A stretch of DNA of 64,000 bases from Gemmobacter lutimaris (GTDB lineage: Bacteria > Pseudomonadota > Alphaproteobacteria > Rhodobacterales > Rhodobacteraceae). The position numbers were made by a program, and so were the translations under genes. The stretch is from the NCBI RefSeq assembly GCF_003570715.1, contig NZ_QXXQ01000002.1, positions 248,001 to 312,000 of the forward strand. The letters are read 5' to 3'. Below are positions 18,329-26,803 of this stretch, in pieces. The notes beneath the pieces are model-generated. The model had not been told where the DNA came from. It did no database searches and saw only the letters and a list, made by a program, of their open reading frames with translations. How positions within the stretch are numbered: position 1 is the stretch's first letter; each line of letters begins with the position of its first letter.

Positions 18329-18919
18329 TCAGCCTTGCGGCGGATAGAGACGGAGCAGATGGTCCGTCGCGGTTTCGGCGCGCTGGCGGCAGGTGTTTGC
18401 GTCAGGTGCCGCAATGGTGCCGATCACGCGGCGGATCTGCAAATCGCCAACCAGAAGCGCCAGCCAGAGTTCGGCTAACCTGTCCGGTGTTTCCCCATGC
18501 GCGCCGGTGATCGCGCCAATCAGCGTGGCGACATGCGGCATGACGATGTCCCGCCCACCTTGTGCCAGCGCAAGGCCCAGCGTGCCCTCGGCATCGGCTG
18601 CCGCTGCGCGGTTGAGCGCGACGGCGCGCGGCCCGGTCAGCAGCGCCAGCAGGCGTTCCCCCACCGCGACCAGTGCCGCCGCATCCGCCGCACCAGCCCG
18701 CTGGTCCAGAACCTCCTGCACCGTTTCAGCATTGCGGGCGATCAGCGCCCGGAACAGGCCGGGCTTGTCGCCATACCAGTTGTAAAGCGTTTCGATCGAG
18801 GCGCCCGCACGGCGGGCCAGCGCCTGCATCGTGGCCCCGGCATAGCCCTTCTCCTCCAGCAACGCATAGGCGGCGTCCTCGATCTGGGCTTGCCTGCGGA
18901 TGCGGGTCTCTGCGCGCAT
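18329..18919 (-). CDS. TetR-family transcriptional regulator
   Basis: A 196-residue one-component repressor. The N-terminal helix-turn-helix runs from about residue 10 to 55 (AAYALLEEKGYAGATMQALA, then RRAGASIETLYNWYGDK). The C-terminal ligand domain resembles TetR_C types with no obvious ligand clue. It starts 14 bp after the DUF1772 gene on the same strand, so the pair is one operon; the inverted repeats upstream of that gene are the likely operators (inference). Confidence 0.9.
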   Translation of the reverse strand: MRAETRIRRQAQIEDAAYALLEEKGYAGATMQALARRAGASIETLYNWYGDKPGLFRALIARNAETVQEVLDQRAGAADAAALVAVGERLLALLTGPRAVALNRAAAADAEGTLGLALAQGGRDIVMPHVATLIGAITGAHGETPDRLAELWLALLVGDLQIRRVIGTIAAPDANTCRQRAETATDHLLRLYPPQG

Positions 18920-18933
18920 GGTTCTCTCCGGTC

Positions 18934-19437
18934 TCAGCTACGGCGGGCGACCAGCACAAGCGATACCGCCGCGGCCAGAAGTGCAAGCCCCGAGGCGATA
19001 CCGCGCAGCAGGTTGGCCTGTTGCCAGGGGGCGGAATAGTCGTCCCAGATCTGCGCTGCCTGTTCCGGTTCAAGCGGCAGGGTGACCTGCGCCAGCGCCT
19101 GGTTCATCGGGATGTTCACCTGTGCGGTGAACAGTGTCACCCCCAGACCATAGCAGGCCAGCGCAATGGCCAGGGCCATGGCCGCGCCGCGCGCCTGCAT
19201 CAGCATGGCCGTGGCGAGGGTGATCAGCAGCACGACCGGCGTGCCGAAATAGCCAAGTCCGAAGGCCATGTTGCGCACCGAGGCATTCATCGCCTGCATG
19301 GCCGCGATGGCAATGGCCGGGTCGATCCGGTCCAGCCCGCGCAGGGTGGATACGCTCCAGGCATAAAAGAAGCCGAAGATCGCGCCGCAGCCGATGAGGC
19401 TGAGGATGACAAGGCCGAGAAGGGGCAGATTACGCAT
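18934..19437 (-). CDS. DUF1772 (anthrone oxygenase-like) membrane protein
   Basis: A 167-residue protein with four membrane helices. The pattern FFYAWSVSTLRGLDRIDPAIAI, AMNASVRN and NIPMNQALA is typical of DUF1772, a family that includes anthrone oxygenase-like proteins. The ATG at 19437 was chosen; the 33-codon extension upstream would run through the operator region. It is cotranscribed with the TetR gene behind it and is probably its main target. Confidence 0.82.
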   Translation of the reverse strand: MRNLPLLGLVILSLIGCGAIFGFFYAWSVSTLRGLDRIDPAIAIAAMQAMNASVRNMAFGLGYFGTPVVLLITLATAMLMQARGAAMALAIALACYGLGVTLFTAQVNIPMNQALAQVTLPLEPEQAAQIWDDYSAPWQQANLLRGIASGLALLAAAVSLVLVARRS

Positions 19438-19449
19438 GATGGCTCCAAA

Positions 19450-19495
19450 ATATCCGTAATTATAGTTTCGGATATTTCCGTAATAAGTATTACGG
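19450..19495. promoter_or_regulatory. twin inverted repeats, likely TetR operators
   Basis: ATATCCG-12-CGGATAT at 19450-19475 and CCGTAATA-AG-TATTACGG at 19478-19495 (8-bp perfect arms) lie 13-58 bp upstream of the DUF1772 start. Both contain the TCCG/CGGA core and are much more AT-rich than their surroundings. They fit an autoregulated TetR operon. Confidence 0.65.
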
Positions 19496-19520
19496 ATTCG
19501 GTCAAGGCCTGACGCAAAGC

Positions 19521-19548
19521 AAAACGCGCCGTCCATGGGGACGGCGCG
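19521..19548 (-). terminator. terminator of the PQQ dehydrogenase gene
   Basis: On the minus strand a perfect 10-bp stem CGCGCCGTCC/GGACGGCGCG with a four-base loop is followed by TTTT. It lies 31 bp beyond the stop at 19579 and before the DUF1772 promoter. Confidence 0.8.
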
Positions 19549-19578
19549 CCTTGCCTTGCGGGGACTGACCGGAGGGGG

Positions 19579-21345
19579 TCAGTTCGCCATGGCAAGCTGT
19601 TTCGGCAGTTTGAAGGTCCAGACGGTGCCGCCCTGATTGAGGTAGTTCACCTTCTTGGCGACCTCACCACCCCAGAGCGGAACCGCGCCGCCCCAGCCCG
19701 ACACGACCGAGACATATTGCTCGCCATCCGCTTCCCAGGTGATCGGCTGGCCGACGATGCCCGAGCCGGTCTGGAACGACCACAGTTTCTCGCCCGTGGT
19801 GTCATCCAGCGCGATGAAGTCCCCCTCGGGCGTGCCGAAGAACACCAGACCGCCAGCCGTGGTCATCACGCCACCCCAGAGCGGGGCCTCGTTCTTGTAT
19901 TCCCACTTCCATTCGCCAGTGGCCGGGTCGATGGCTTTCAGGCTGCCGATGTGATCCTCGTAATTCGGCTTGATGGTGAAGCCGGACCCGAGATAGGCCG
20001 CGCCTTTCTTGTAGCTGACCGGCTCGTTCCAGATGTCCATGCCCCATTCGTTCGAGGGAACGTAGAACAGGCCGGTGTGCTGGCTGTAGGCCATCGGCAT
20101 CCAGTTCTTGCCGCCAAGGAACGAAGGCGAGGCGAAGACCATTTCGCCCTTGGCGCCATCGGCGGCCTTGGACGGATCGCCGGGACGGTTGGCCTCGTTG
20201 TAGATCGGGCGTCCGGTTTCGTCGATGCCGCTGGCCCAGCTGATGTCCTTCACGAAGGGCCAGGCATTCAGGAATTTCCCGTCCTCACGGTTCAGCACAT
20301 AGAAGAAACCGTTGCGGTCGGCGGTGGCGAATTTCTTGTTGCCGTCCTTGTCGGCGAAAGCCACGACTTCGTTCACGCCGTCATAATCCCAGCCCTCGCG
20401 CGGGGTGGTCTGGAAGTGCCATTTGATTTCACCGGTCTTGGGGTCGATGCCAAGGCGGCTTGCGGCGTACAGGTTGTCACCCACATTGCCTTCGGTCGGC
20501 GTGCCGGCGTTGCGCAGGTGGCTGTTCCAGGGGGCCGGGTTGCCCGCGCCGAAGACCAGCGTGTCGGTCTCGATGTCATACGACCCGCCCAGCCAGGTCG
20601 CGCCGCCGCCGGTTTTCCACATGTCGCCCGGCCATGTCGCGTTCAGCGTGCCGGTCATGGTGCTTTCCTTGCCGTTCAGCGTACCCATGTGGCCTTCGAT
20701 CACCGGGCGCGTCCAGACGGTTTCGCCGGTCAGCGCGTCGCGGGCCTGCACCTCACCCACGATGCCGAACTCACCGCCCGAATTGCCGGTAATGACCAGC
20801 CCATCCACGATCAGCGGTGCGGCGGTATAGCTGTAGCCTTCCTTGTAGTCGGCGATCTTCTTGTTCCAGACCACATCGCCGGTCTTGGCATTCAGCGCCA
20901 CGATGCGCGCGTCCAGCGTGCCGAAATAGATGTTGTCGCCATAGATGGCCGCGCCGCGGTTGATGACGTCGCAGCAGGGCAGGATGCCTTCGGGCAGGCG
21001 GGCGTCGTATTGCCAGACCTCCTTGCCGGTCGCCAGATCCACGGCATAAATCCGCGAATACGAGGCGGTCACATACATCATCCCGTCATGCACAAGCGGC
21101 TGCGTTTCCTGCCCGCGCTGCTTTTCGCCACCGAACGAGAAAGCCCAGACCGGCATCAGGTTCTTCACATTCTCCTTGTTCAGCGTCGTCAGCGGGCTGA
21201 AACGCTGGAGGTTGCGGCCCATGCCGTTGGTCAGCACGTCGCCGGTCGATTCAGCGTCCTTGGCGAGATCTTCCTCCGTCACACCCGAAAAAGCCGGTGC
21301 GGCGGCCAGCACGGCGGCCGTCACGGCCACGATAAAGCGGTTCAT
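19579..21345 (-). CDS. PQQ-dependent alcohol dehydrogenase with lanthanide-type Asp
   Basis: A 588-residue periplasmic quinoprotein of the methanol/ethanol dehydrogenase family, with a signal peptide ending near residue 20. The vicinal disulfide pair is Cys124-Cys125. Predicted metal and catalytic residues are Glu192 (GGEFG), Asn274 (PWNSHLR), catalytic Asp320 and Asp322 in WDYDG. Asp at the second position marks lanthanide-using enzymes (XoxF, ExaF, PedH), where calcium enzymes have Ala or Ser. [10 protein letters not shown] and [15 protein letters not shown] look more like the ExaA/PedH ethanol clade than classical XoxF. No heme motif is present, so a separate cytochrome c is needed; one is encoded just upstream. 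Confidence 0.9.
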   Translation of the reverse strand: MNRFIVAVTAAVLAAAPAFSGVTEEDLAKDAESTGDVLTNGMGRNLQRFSPLTTLNKENVKNLMPVWAFSFGGEKQRGQETQPLVHDGMMYVTASYSRIYAVDLATGKEVWQYDARLPEGILPCCDVINRGAAIYGDNIYFGTLDARIVALNAKTGDVVWNKKIADYKEGYSYTAAPLIVDGLVITGNSGGEFGIVGEVQARDALTGETVWTRPVIEGHMGTLNGKESTMTGTLNATWPGDMWKTGGGATWLGGSYDIETDTLVFGAGNPAPWNSHLRNAGTPTEGNVGDNLYAASRLGIDPKTGEIKWHFQTTPREGWDYDGVNEVVAFADKDGNKKFATADRNGFFYVLNREDGKFLNAWPFVKDISWASGIDETGRPIYNEANRPGDPSKAADGAKGEMVFASPSFLGGKNWMPMAYSQHTGLFYVPSNEWGMDIWNEPVSYKKGAAYLGSGFTIKPNYEDHIGSLKAIDPATGEWKWEYKNEAPLWGGVMTTAGGLVFFGTPEGDFIALDDTTGEKLWSFQTGSGIVGQPITWEADGEQYVSVVSGWGGAVPLWGGEVAKKVNYLNQGGTVWTFKLPKQLAMAN

Positions 21346-21486
21346 CTGTTTCCTCCCTTGGATGATCCGTCGGAGACCTCAGCGCCTCGCTCCCTCCTGC
21401 GGAGACACGGTTCTCGGGGATATCATCGTCGCGGTCACGGGGGCGTGAAAATTGCACCATGGTCGTAAGGGGGGGCGGGTCAGGTA

Positions 21487-21523
21487 GCAAAACGGCCCGG
21501 CGCACCCTCCTGCGCCGGGCCGT
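21487..21523 (-). terminator. terminator of the cytochrome c gene
   Basis: On the minus strand a perfect 13-bp stem (ACGGCCCGGCGCA and its complement) with a six-base loop is followed by TTTT. It separates the cytochrome gene from the dehydrogenase gene, so the latter needs its own promoter in the 140 bp that follow. Confidence 0.8.
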
Positions 21524-21543
21524 GAAGGGCTGTGCCGCGCCGG

Positions 21544-21933
21544 TTAGTGCGCCGCGCTCTGGCGCAGCCAGGTCAGGATGAACTCTTGCTCCACCGGGTC
21601 GGTAATGCCGACATGGCGCATCCGGGTGCCCGGAATCAGGCCTTGGTTGTCTTCCATCCAGGCCCGGATCGCCCCTTCGGTCCAGGTGATTCCCGCGGCT
21701 TTCAGGGCTTCGGAATAGGGGTATCCTTCCACCGATCCGGCCTTGCGGCCAATGATGCCTTCCAGCGGCGGGCCATAGCTTTTGTCTTTGCTGTCAATGG
21801 CATGACAGCGGCGACATTCGGCATCGAAGAACTTTTGCCCGGCCTCGGCCTTGATGGCCCCGACATTGGGGCTTTCGGCCAGCACCGGCGTTGCCGCCAG
21901 CAGCAGCGTGATGAGAGAGATGCGGAGGGTCAT
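21544..21933 (-). CDS. periplasmic class I cytochrome c
   Basis: A 129-residue protein with a signal peptide (LITLLLAATPVLA, cleavage near residue 19). The heme motif is CRRCH (Cys40, Cys43, His44) and Met105 in GTRMRH is the likely sixth ligand. It resembles small cytochromes c2/c550. Upstream of and co-oriented with the PQQ dehydrogenase, it is the probable electron acceptor for that enzyme. The ATG at 21933 was chosen because the signal peptide starts there. Confidence 0.88.
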   Translation of the reverse strand: MTLRISLITLLLAATPVLAESPNVGAIKAEAGQKFFDAECRRCHAIDSKDKSYGPPLEGIIGRKAGSVEGYPYSEALKAAGITWTEGAIRAWMEDNQGLIPGTRMRHVGITDPVEQEFILTWLRQSAAH

Positions 21934-22028
21934 GCCCGTCTCCTGTCTTTTCGGGAAGCGCGTTTCCTGGCCCCGGTATCGCGCCGCGACAGGGTGGGGG
22001 CGTTGATGCAGGTCAAGCCCCGCCTCGT

Positions 22029-22074
22029 GCTTTGGTCGTAGATCCTGCAAACCCGCCCCGACGCTTTGGTCGAA
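22029..22074. promoter_or_regulatory. direct repeats GCTTTGGTCG(T/A)A
   Basis: GCTTTGGTCGTA at 22029-22040 and GCTTTGGTCGAA at 22063-22074, 34 bp apart, sit between the cytochrome c gene and the divergent ABC transporter. A related CATGGTCGTAAG lies at about 21458-21469 upstream of the dehydrogenase. Possible sites for a regulator shared by the cluster. Confidence 0.4.
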
Positions 22075-22127
22075 TAGGCATCCCGTCATTGCTTGCTATC
22101 CTGCAAGGCAAGCTTTGGGAGGAGCCG

Positions 22128-23099
22128 ATGACATTCACGCGCCACATGATTGCCGCCGCCGTTCTGGCGCTGTCCTCCACCGCCGCATGGGCCGAGGATG
22201 CGGTCCTGCGCATCGCGACGCAGCTTTCGGGCACAGTGAACTGGGAACTGACCACCATGCAGGCGCGCGGCTTCGACGCGGCCAATGGCTTTCGGCTGGA
22301 GGTGCAGGACGTGGCCGCAGGCCCAGCCGCGCAGGTGGCGTTTCAGGCGGGCGAGGTGGATGCGATCGTGTCCGACTGGCTCTGGGTCGCGCGCAAGCGG
22401 GCGGAGGGGGAGGATTACGTTTTCATCCCCTACAGCCGCGCGGTCGGTGCGCTGCATGTGCCGAAGGGTAGCACGGTGCAGGGGCTTGCCGATCTGAAGG
22501 GCGGCAAGATCGGCATTGCGGGCGGGCCGGTGGACAAAAGCTGGCTGATCCTGCGCGCTTTCAGCCGCAAGCAGTTGGGCTTCGATCTTCAGGACGAGAC
22601 CGAACAGGTCTACGGTGCGCCGCCGCTGATCTTTGAAACCGCGCTGTCGGGCGAGCTGGATGGGGCGGTCAACTTCTGGCACTTCGGCGCGAAGATGGAA
22701 GCGGCGGGGATGCGCCCGCTGATCACCGTGGCTGAGGCGGGCGCGGCGCTGGGGCTGGACCCGGATACGCCGTTGCTGGGCTATGTGGTGCGCGGCGATC
22801 TTCTGCGCGACAAGCCTGCGCTGGTGCAGGGGTTTGCCGCCGCCAGCCGTGCCACCAAGGAGGTTCTGGCGACGGATGACGCGGCATGGCAGGCGCTGCG
22901 ACCGCTGATGAATGCGAAGACCGATGCGCAGTTCGAGGCGCTGAAGGCGGGCTTCCGTGCAGGCATTCCCGCGCCCGGCCCGGTGGATGAGGCGGCTGCG
23001 GGGCGGATGCTGGCGATCATGGCAGACTTGGGCGGTGCCGATCTGGTCGGCAAGATGGACAGCCTGCCGGGTGGTGTGTTCCTTGCCCCCGGTGGCTGA
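22128..23099 (+). CDS. ABC transporter substrate-binding protein (NMT1/SsuA-like)
   Basis: A 323-residue periplasmic protein with a signal peptide (MIAAAVLALSSTAAWA, cleavage near residue 22, no lipobox). The rest has the type-2 binding fold of the nitrate/sulfonate/thiamine-precursor group: LRIATQLSGTVNWE, VAFQAGEVDAIVSDW and LKGGKIGIAGGP. The ligand is unknown. The ATG has GGAGGA upstream. It is divergent from the cytochrome c/PQQ dehydrogenase genes, so a role in supplying that system (metal chelate, cofactor or substrate) is possible but unproven. Confidence 0.85.
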   Translation: MTFTRHMIAAAVLALSSTAAWAEDAVLRIATQLSGTVNWELTTMQARGFDAANGFRLEVQDVAAGPAAQVAFQAGEVDAIVSDWLWVARKRAEGEDYVFIPYSRAVGALHVPKGSTVQGLADLKGGKIGIAGGPVDKSWLILRAFSRKQLGFDLQDETEQVYGAPPLIFETALSGELDGAVNFWHFGAKMEAAGMRPLITVAEAGAALGLDPDTPLLGYVVRGDLLRDKPALVQGFAAASRATKEVLATDDAAWQALRPLMNAKTDAQFEALKAGFRAGIPAPGPVDEAAAGRMLAIMADLGGADLVGKMDSLPGGVFLAPGG

Positions 23100-23703
23100 C
23101 GCTCCGGTGACCGAGGCGCTGGTCCTGAGGCTGGTCCATGGCGGGCACGGGGCGGCGCAGGTGCTGGGGCCGCTGGATCTGCGGCTTGCCACGGGGGAAA
23201 CCGTGGCGATCTGTGGCCCGTCGGGTGTGGGCAAGACCACGCTTCTGCGCATCCTCGCGGGGTTGCACCGCGACTGGCGGGGCGAGTTGACCTTGCCCGG
23301 TCGGCTGGCGATGGTGTTTCAGGAACCCGTGCTGCTGCCTTGGCGCAATGCGCTGGACAACATCACCCTCGCCACCCGCTGCGACCCTGCCTCGGCGCGC
23401 GCCGCGCTGGCGCGGGTGGGTCTGGCCGACAAGGCCATGGCGCTTCCCGGCGAACTGTCTTTGGGCCAACAGCGGCGGCTCGCGCTGGCCCGCGCCTTTG
23501 CCGCGCAGCCCGACGTATTGTTGATGGACGAACCCTTCGTGTCGCTGGACCCGGCGCTGACCGACGACATGATGGCCCTGCTGGAAGCAGAACGCGCGCG
23601 GCGCCCAATGGCCACGATCCTCGTGACCCATGCCCCGGCCGAAGCAGCGCGGCTGGCCGACCGCCTGCTACGGCTGGAGGGGAGCCCCGCACGCTTCGCC
23701 TGA
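23092..23703 (+). CDS. ABC transporter ATP-binding protein
   Basis: A 203-residue ATPase. Walker A is GPSGVGKT (42-49), the signature LSLGQQRRLALARA, and Walker B VLLMDEPF. It starts at a GTG overlapping the end of the substrate-binding protein gene by eight bases. It is at the short end for the family but complete in motifs. No permease follows: the next DNA is a transposase remnant, so either the permease is elsewhere or it has been lost. Confidence 0.85.
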   Translation: MADAPVTEALVLRLVHGGHGAAQVLGPLDLRLATGETVAICGPSGVGKTTLLRILAGLHRDWRGELTLPGRLAMVFQEPVLLPWRNALDNITLATRCDPASARAALARVGLADKAMALPGELSLGQQRRLALARAFAAQPDVLLMDEPFVSLDPALTDDMMALLEAERARRPMATILVTHAPAEAARLADRLLRLEGSPARFA

Positions 23704-23910
23704 GTGTCCTGTCCCGGCATCTGTTGGATCGGGTCGAGGATGAAACGGTCCGGCTCTGAAGGCCGGATTTTGGATTCGTGGGTGGGAGTCCACCGAGCGT
23801 ATTCAGCCCGGCATGCAAGGTTGTTGACCGCGGCTGCCGCAATGCTGGCGCGTGAACGTGGCGTCCTTGATCGTGCGGTGCATCCACTTGAACTGGCCGC
23901 CGTTCAGGAA
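23704..23910 (-). pseudogene. decayed C-terminal fragment of an IS3/IS481-like transposase
   Basis: Reading the minus strand, GGQFKWMHRTIKDAT and, in another frame, SEPDRFILDPIQQMPGQDT match the end of the integrase-type transposase whose usual text is NGQVERMNRTIKDAT ... SEPDRFxxDPIHQMPGLNT. About 20 codons between the two blocks are deleted and at least one frameshift is present. No intact ends are seen. The homology stops at the stop codon of the ABC ATPase gene. The rest of the stretch up to the tRNA at 24214 (about 300 bp) shows no gene. Confidence 0.75.
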
Positions 23911-24213
23911 AACTGCCCCACGGACTTTTCTGATCTTCACGGCTGGTTGGGCGTTGTCGGTCGGTGCCTGATGCGATGCGCCGCGCACTGGGTTCCTACC
24001 AAATATGGACTCTGACATGAGCTGCGATCTGCTGAACTTCTGTCCTGGCGCCGTCGGGGAAAGGGCGCTGCGAGAATTCTCAGCGCCAAAGCTGACATCC
24101 CATTCCGACAAAGCTGACGCCGCACAACATATTCTGTGACACAGTTGACAGCGAAACACTGCAAACGGCGCGGCATCTGGGCGGGAATGTACAGGTCAAG
24201 CCTTTGAAAGACT

Positions 24214-24287
24214 TGGAGGCGGGTACCGGAATCGAACCGGTCTTCACGGATTTGCAATCCGCTGCGTAACCTCTCCGCCAACCCGCC
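24214..24287 (-). tRNA. tRNA-Cys (anticodon GCA)
   Basis: Acceptor arms GGCGGGT (24281-24287) and ACCCGCC (24218-24224) pair fully. The anticodon loop reads TTGCAAA (anticodon GCA) and the T-loop TTCGATT. Discriminator U at 24217 is the cysteine identity base and CCA is encoded (24214-24216). Confidence 0.96.
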
Positions 24288-24344
24288 GGAGCCTTTTGGC
24301 TGATTAGATACAATCCCCGGCGGGGTCAAGCGGGTATGTGGGGG

Positions 24345-25076
24345 TCAGACGTGCTGGGCACCGTTGACCTCTATCTCGGCGCCGGAGATGTAGCTGGACT
24401 GGTCGGAACAGAGAAACCAGATGACATCGGCCACTTCCTTTGGCTGGCCGAGCCGTTGCAGGGGCAGTTTCTCGACGATTTTTTCGGTGCCGGGCGACAG
24501 GATCGAGGTTTCGATCTCGCCCGGCGCGATGGCATTCACCCGCACGCCCATCGGGCCGAAATCATGCGCCATTTCGCGGGTCAGGGCTGCAAGTGCCGCC
24601 TTGGAGGTGGCGTAGGCCGCGCCGGCGAAAGGGTGGACGCGGGCGCCGGCGATCGAGGTCACATTCACGACCGAGCCGCGCGCGGCGGAAAGCTCGTCCT
24701 TCAGGCCGCGCGCCAGCACGATGGAGGCGAAGAAGTTCACATGGAACACATGGCCCCAGGTCCGCAGGTCGGTTTCCAGCGTGTTGAGCCGCGCGCCGCC
24801 CGGACCCTTCGGCGAGATGCCGGCATTGTTGACCAGCGCATCAAGCCGCCCGCCGAGCTTTTCCTTGATCGTGGCGATGGCCGCTATGGTGGCATCAGGT
24901 GAGGCGAGGTCGATCTGGATATGGTTTTCCTCGCCGCCCGGCCAAGGGCAGCGCGGGTCGAAAGGTTGCCTTGAGCAGGTGAGCACCCGCCAGCCCTCGG
25001 CACTGAACCGCTTGACGGTGGCATGGCCGATGCCGCGGCTTGCCCCTGTCAGAACCATGACCTTCTGTTCGCTCAT
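24345..25076 (-). CDS. SDR-family oxidoreductase
   Basis: A 243-residue classical short-chain dehydrogenase. The cofactor motif TGASRGIG is near residue 10, NNAG near residue 83, catalytic Ser in NVTSIAG and YATSK supplies Tyr and Lys. The C-terminus [23 protein letters not shown] is typical. It would reduce or oxidise a carbonyl/alcohol with NAD(P)H. The substrate is unknown. The ATG at 25076 was chosen since the family starts directly before the Rossmann strand. Confidence 0.92.
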   Translation of the reverse strand: MSEQKVMVLTGASRGIGHATVKRFSAEGWRVLTCSRQPFDPRCPWPGGEENHIQIDLASPDATIAAIATIKEKLGGRLDALVNNAGISPKGPGGARLNTLETDLRTWGHVFHVNFFASIVLARGLKDELSAARGSVVNVTSIAGARVHPFAGAAYATSKAALAALTREMAHDFGPMGVRVNAIAPGEIETSILSPGTEKIVEKLPLQRLGQPKEVADVIWFLCSDQSSYISGAEIEVNGAQHV

Positions 25077-25182
25077 CGCCGCCTCCGCGCTTTGCCGCCA
25101 CCCTACGCGGCGGCGGGGGATTTGCAAGCTTGGCAGGGGGCGGCAAAGGGGTTACCAACGGCCTGAACCCCGCGAGGCCCCC

Positions 25183-26082
25183 ATGAAAAAGCAGTTGCGC
25201 ACCATGCAAGATTCCATCGCCACCGCGAAAACGCTGTCCGAGGCTCTGCCCTATCTGCAACGCTATTCCGGCGCGGTGGTCGTCGTGAAATTCGGCGGCA
25301 ATGCGATGGGTGACGATGATGCCATGGCCGAGTTTGCCCGCGACATCGTGCTTATGCGGCAGGTGGGGGTGAACCCGGTCGTGGTGCATGGCGGCGGGCC
25401 GATGATCAATGACATGCTGAACAAGCTGGGGATCAAGTCGGAATTCGTGCGCGGCAAACGGGTCACCGACAAGGCCACAGTCGAGGTGGTGGAGATGATC
25501 CTGTCGGGTCTTGTGAACAAGCGGATCGTGCAGGCGATCAATGATCAGGGCGGGCGCGCGGTCGGGATTTCCGGCAAGGACGATGACCTGATGGTCTGCG
25601 TCGCCGATGACCCGGAGCTGGGCTTCGTCGGCAAGCCGGTGGAGATGAACGTGCAGGTGCTGCGCGATCTTTACAATGCCGGGATCATCCCGGTGGTGGC
25701 GCCGGTGGCGACCGGGATGGAGGATAACGAGACCTTCAACGTCAATGGCGATACCGCCGCCGGGGCGATTGCCGGCGCGTTGCAGGCCGACCGCCTGCTG
25801 CTTCTGACCGATGTGTCGGGGGTGAAGAATGCGGCGGGCGAGGTGATGACGCAGATCACCCCCGAGGAAGTGCGTCAGATGACCGCCGATGGCGTGATCG
25901 CAGGTGGCATGATCCCCAAGACCGAAACGGCGCTTCTGGCACTGGATCAGGGTGTGCGTGCGGTGACCATTCTGGACGGGCGGCTGCCAAATGCCTGTCT
26001 GCTGGAGCTGTTCACCGATCATGGGGCGGGCAGCCAGATCCGATCGACCGTGCCGCGGGTGACACCGCGCGTTCGGCGCTAA
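25183..26082 (+). CDS. argB: acetylglutamate kinase
   Basis: A 299-residue enzyme of arginine biosynthesis that phosphorylates N-acetylglutamate. The amino-acid-kinase motifs are present: [30 protein letters not shown], the [15 protein letters not shown] nucleotide segment and the [12 protein letters not shown] strand. The N-terminal extension before the kinase core resembles arginine-sensitive forms. The start could also be the internal ATG at 25204. It is not in the yidC-engB operon found further right. Confidence 0.96.
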   Translation: MKKQLRTMQDSIATAKTLSEALPYLQRYSGAVVVVKFGGNAMGDDDAMAEFARDIVLMRQVGVNPVVVHGGGPMINDMLNKLGIKSEFVRGKRVTDKATVEVVEMILSGLVNKRIVQAINDQGGRAVGISGKDDDLMVCVADDPELGFVGKPVEMNVQVLRDLYNAGIIPVVAPVATGMEDNETFNVNGDTAAGAIAGALQADRLLLLTDVSGVKNAAGEVMTQITPEEVRQMTADGVIAGGMIPKTETALLALDQGVRAVTILDGRLPNACLLELFTDHGAGSQIRSTVPRVTPRVRR

Positions 26083-26101
26083 GGCCCGGACGTGGTGTAG
26101 C

Positions 26102-26149
26102 GGCGGGGGCAGGACGCCTCCGGCGGGAGTATTTGGCAAGGAGCAAGCC
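26102..26149 (+). repeat. intergenic GC + GGAGTATTT element, copy 2
   Basis: A G-rich stretch, a CGCCTCCGGCG hairpin and GGGAGTATTTGG directly precede the gene at 26150. The overall design matches the element before glcE (14741-14797), with GGAGTATTT replacing GAGGATATTT. Confidence 0.5.
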
Positions 26150-26803
26150 ATGAGCGTGACGCTGGACGGCATCGCCGCGCGGCTGGCTGCGGAACGGCTG
26201 GAGGTGCTGGGCGGGTTCGCTGCCACGGCGGAAGAGGGGCTGCCTGTGGGCACGCGGACGCTTCTGTTGATCGGGCCGGCAGAGCCGGGGTTTTGGGCGC
26301 ATTTCACCGCGGGGCCGGAATGGAATGACGACGCCCCCGATCCGGTGGATCGCTGGTCGCGGCGGGTGATCGGACGGCTGGCCTGCGATCTGGGCGCCAA
26401 GGCCCTGTTTCCCTTTGGCGGCCCGCCCTGGCATCCCTTCTATCAATGGGCCTTGCGCTGTGGCACGGCATGGGAAAGCCCGGTGCGGCTGCTGGTGCAT
26501 GCGCGGCAGGGGTTGTTCTTTTCCGCACGTGGTGCGCTGGCGCTGAAAGAGGTGGTGGAGATGCCGGAGGCGGGGCGGCCGCCCTGCGAGAGCTGCACGC
26601 AGCCCTGTCTGACCGCCTGTCCCGCCGGGGCGCTCACCGGGGCAGGCTATGATGTGCCTGCCTGCCACACCTTTCTGGATACGCCGGGGGGGCGCGACTG
26701 TCTGACCGGGGGCTGCCTTGTGCGGCGCGCTTGCCCGGTGTCGCAAAGCTATGCAAGACTGGCGGAACAATCAGCCTATCACATGGGGCAGTTCCACACA
26801 TGA
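26150..26803 (+). CDS. ferredoxin-like Fe-S protein (QueG-like C-terminus)
   Basis: A 217-residue protein with a cysteine-rich region at about 144-195: CESCTQPCLTACPAGA, a lone Cys, then CLTGGCLVRRACP. Spacing resembles the two [4Fe-4S] clusters of epoxyqueuosine reductase-type ferredoxin domains, but the protein lacks a corrinoid-binding region. Redox role inferred; partner unknown. It overlaps the next gene by four bases. Confidence 0.75.
   Translation: MSVTLDGIAARLAAERLEVLGGFAATAEEGLPVGTRTLLLIGPAEPGFWAHFTAGPEWNDDAPDPVDRWSRRVIGRLACDLGAKALFPFGGPPWHPFYQWALRCGTAWESPVRLLVHARQGLFFSARGALALKEVVEMPEAGRPPCESCTQPCLTACPAGALTGAGYDVPACHTFLDTPGGRDCLTGGCLVRRACPVSQSYARLAEQSAYHMGQFHT

Noticed and set aside
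19579-21345. Naming the PQQ dehydrogenase xoxF
   Set aside because: The DYD motif agrees, but surrounding motifs ([17 protein letters not shown]) look more like the ExaA/PedH clade, so no gene symbol is given.
22032-22127. An N-terminal extension of the ABC binding protein to 22032
   Set aside because: The signal peptide starts at 22128 behind a good ribosome binding site; the extension would run across the repeated motif region.
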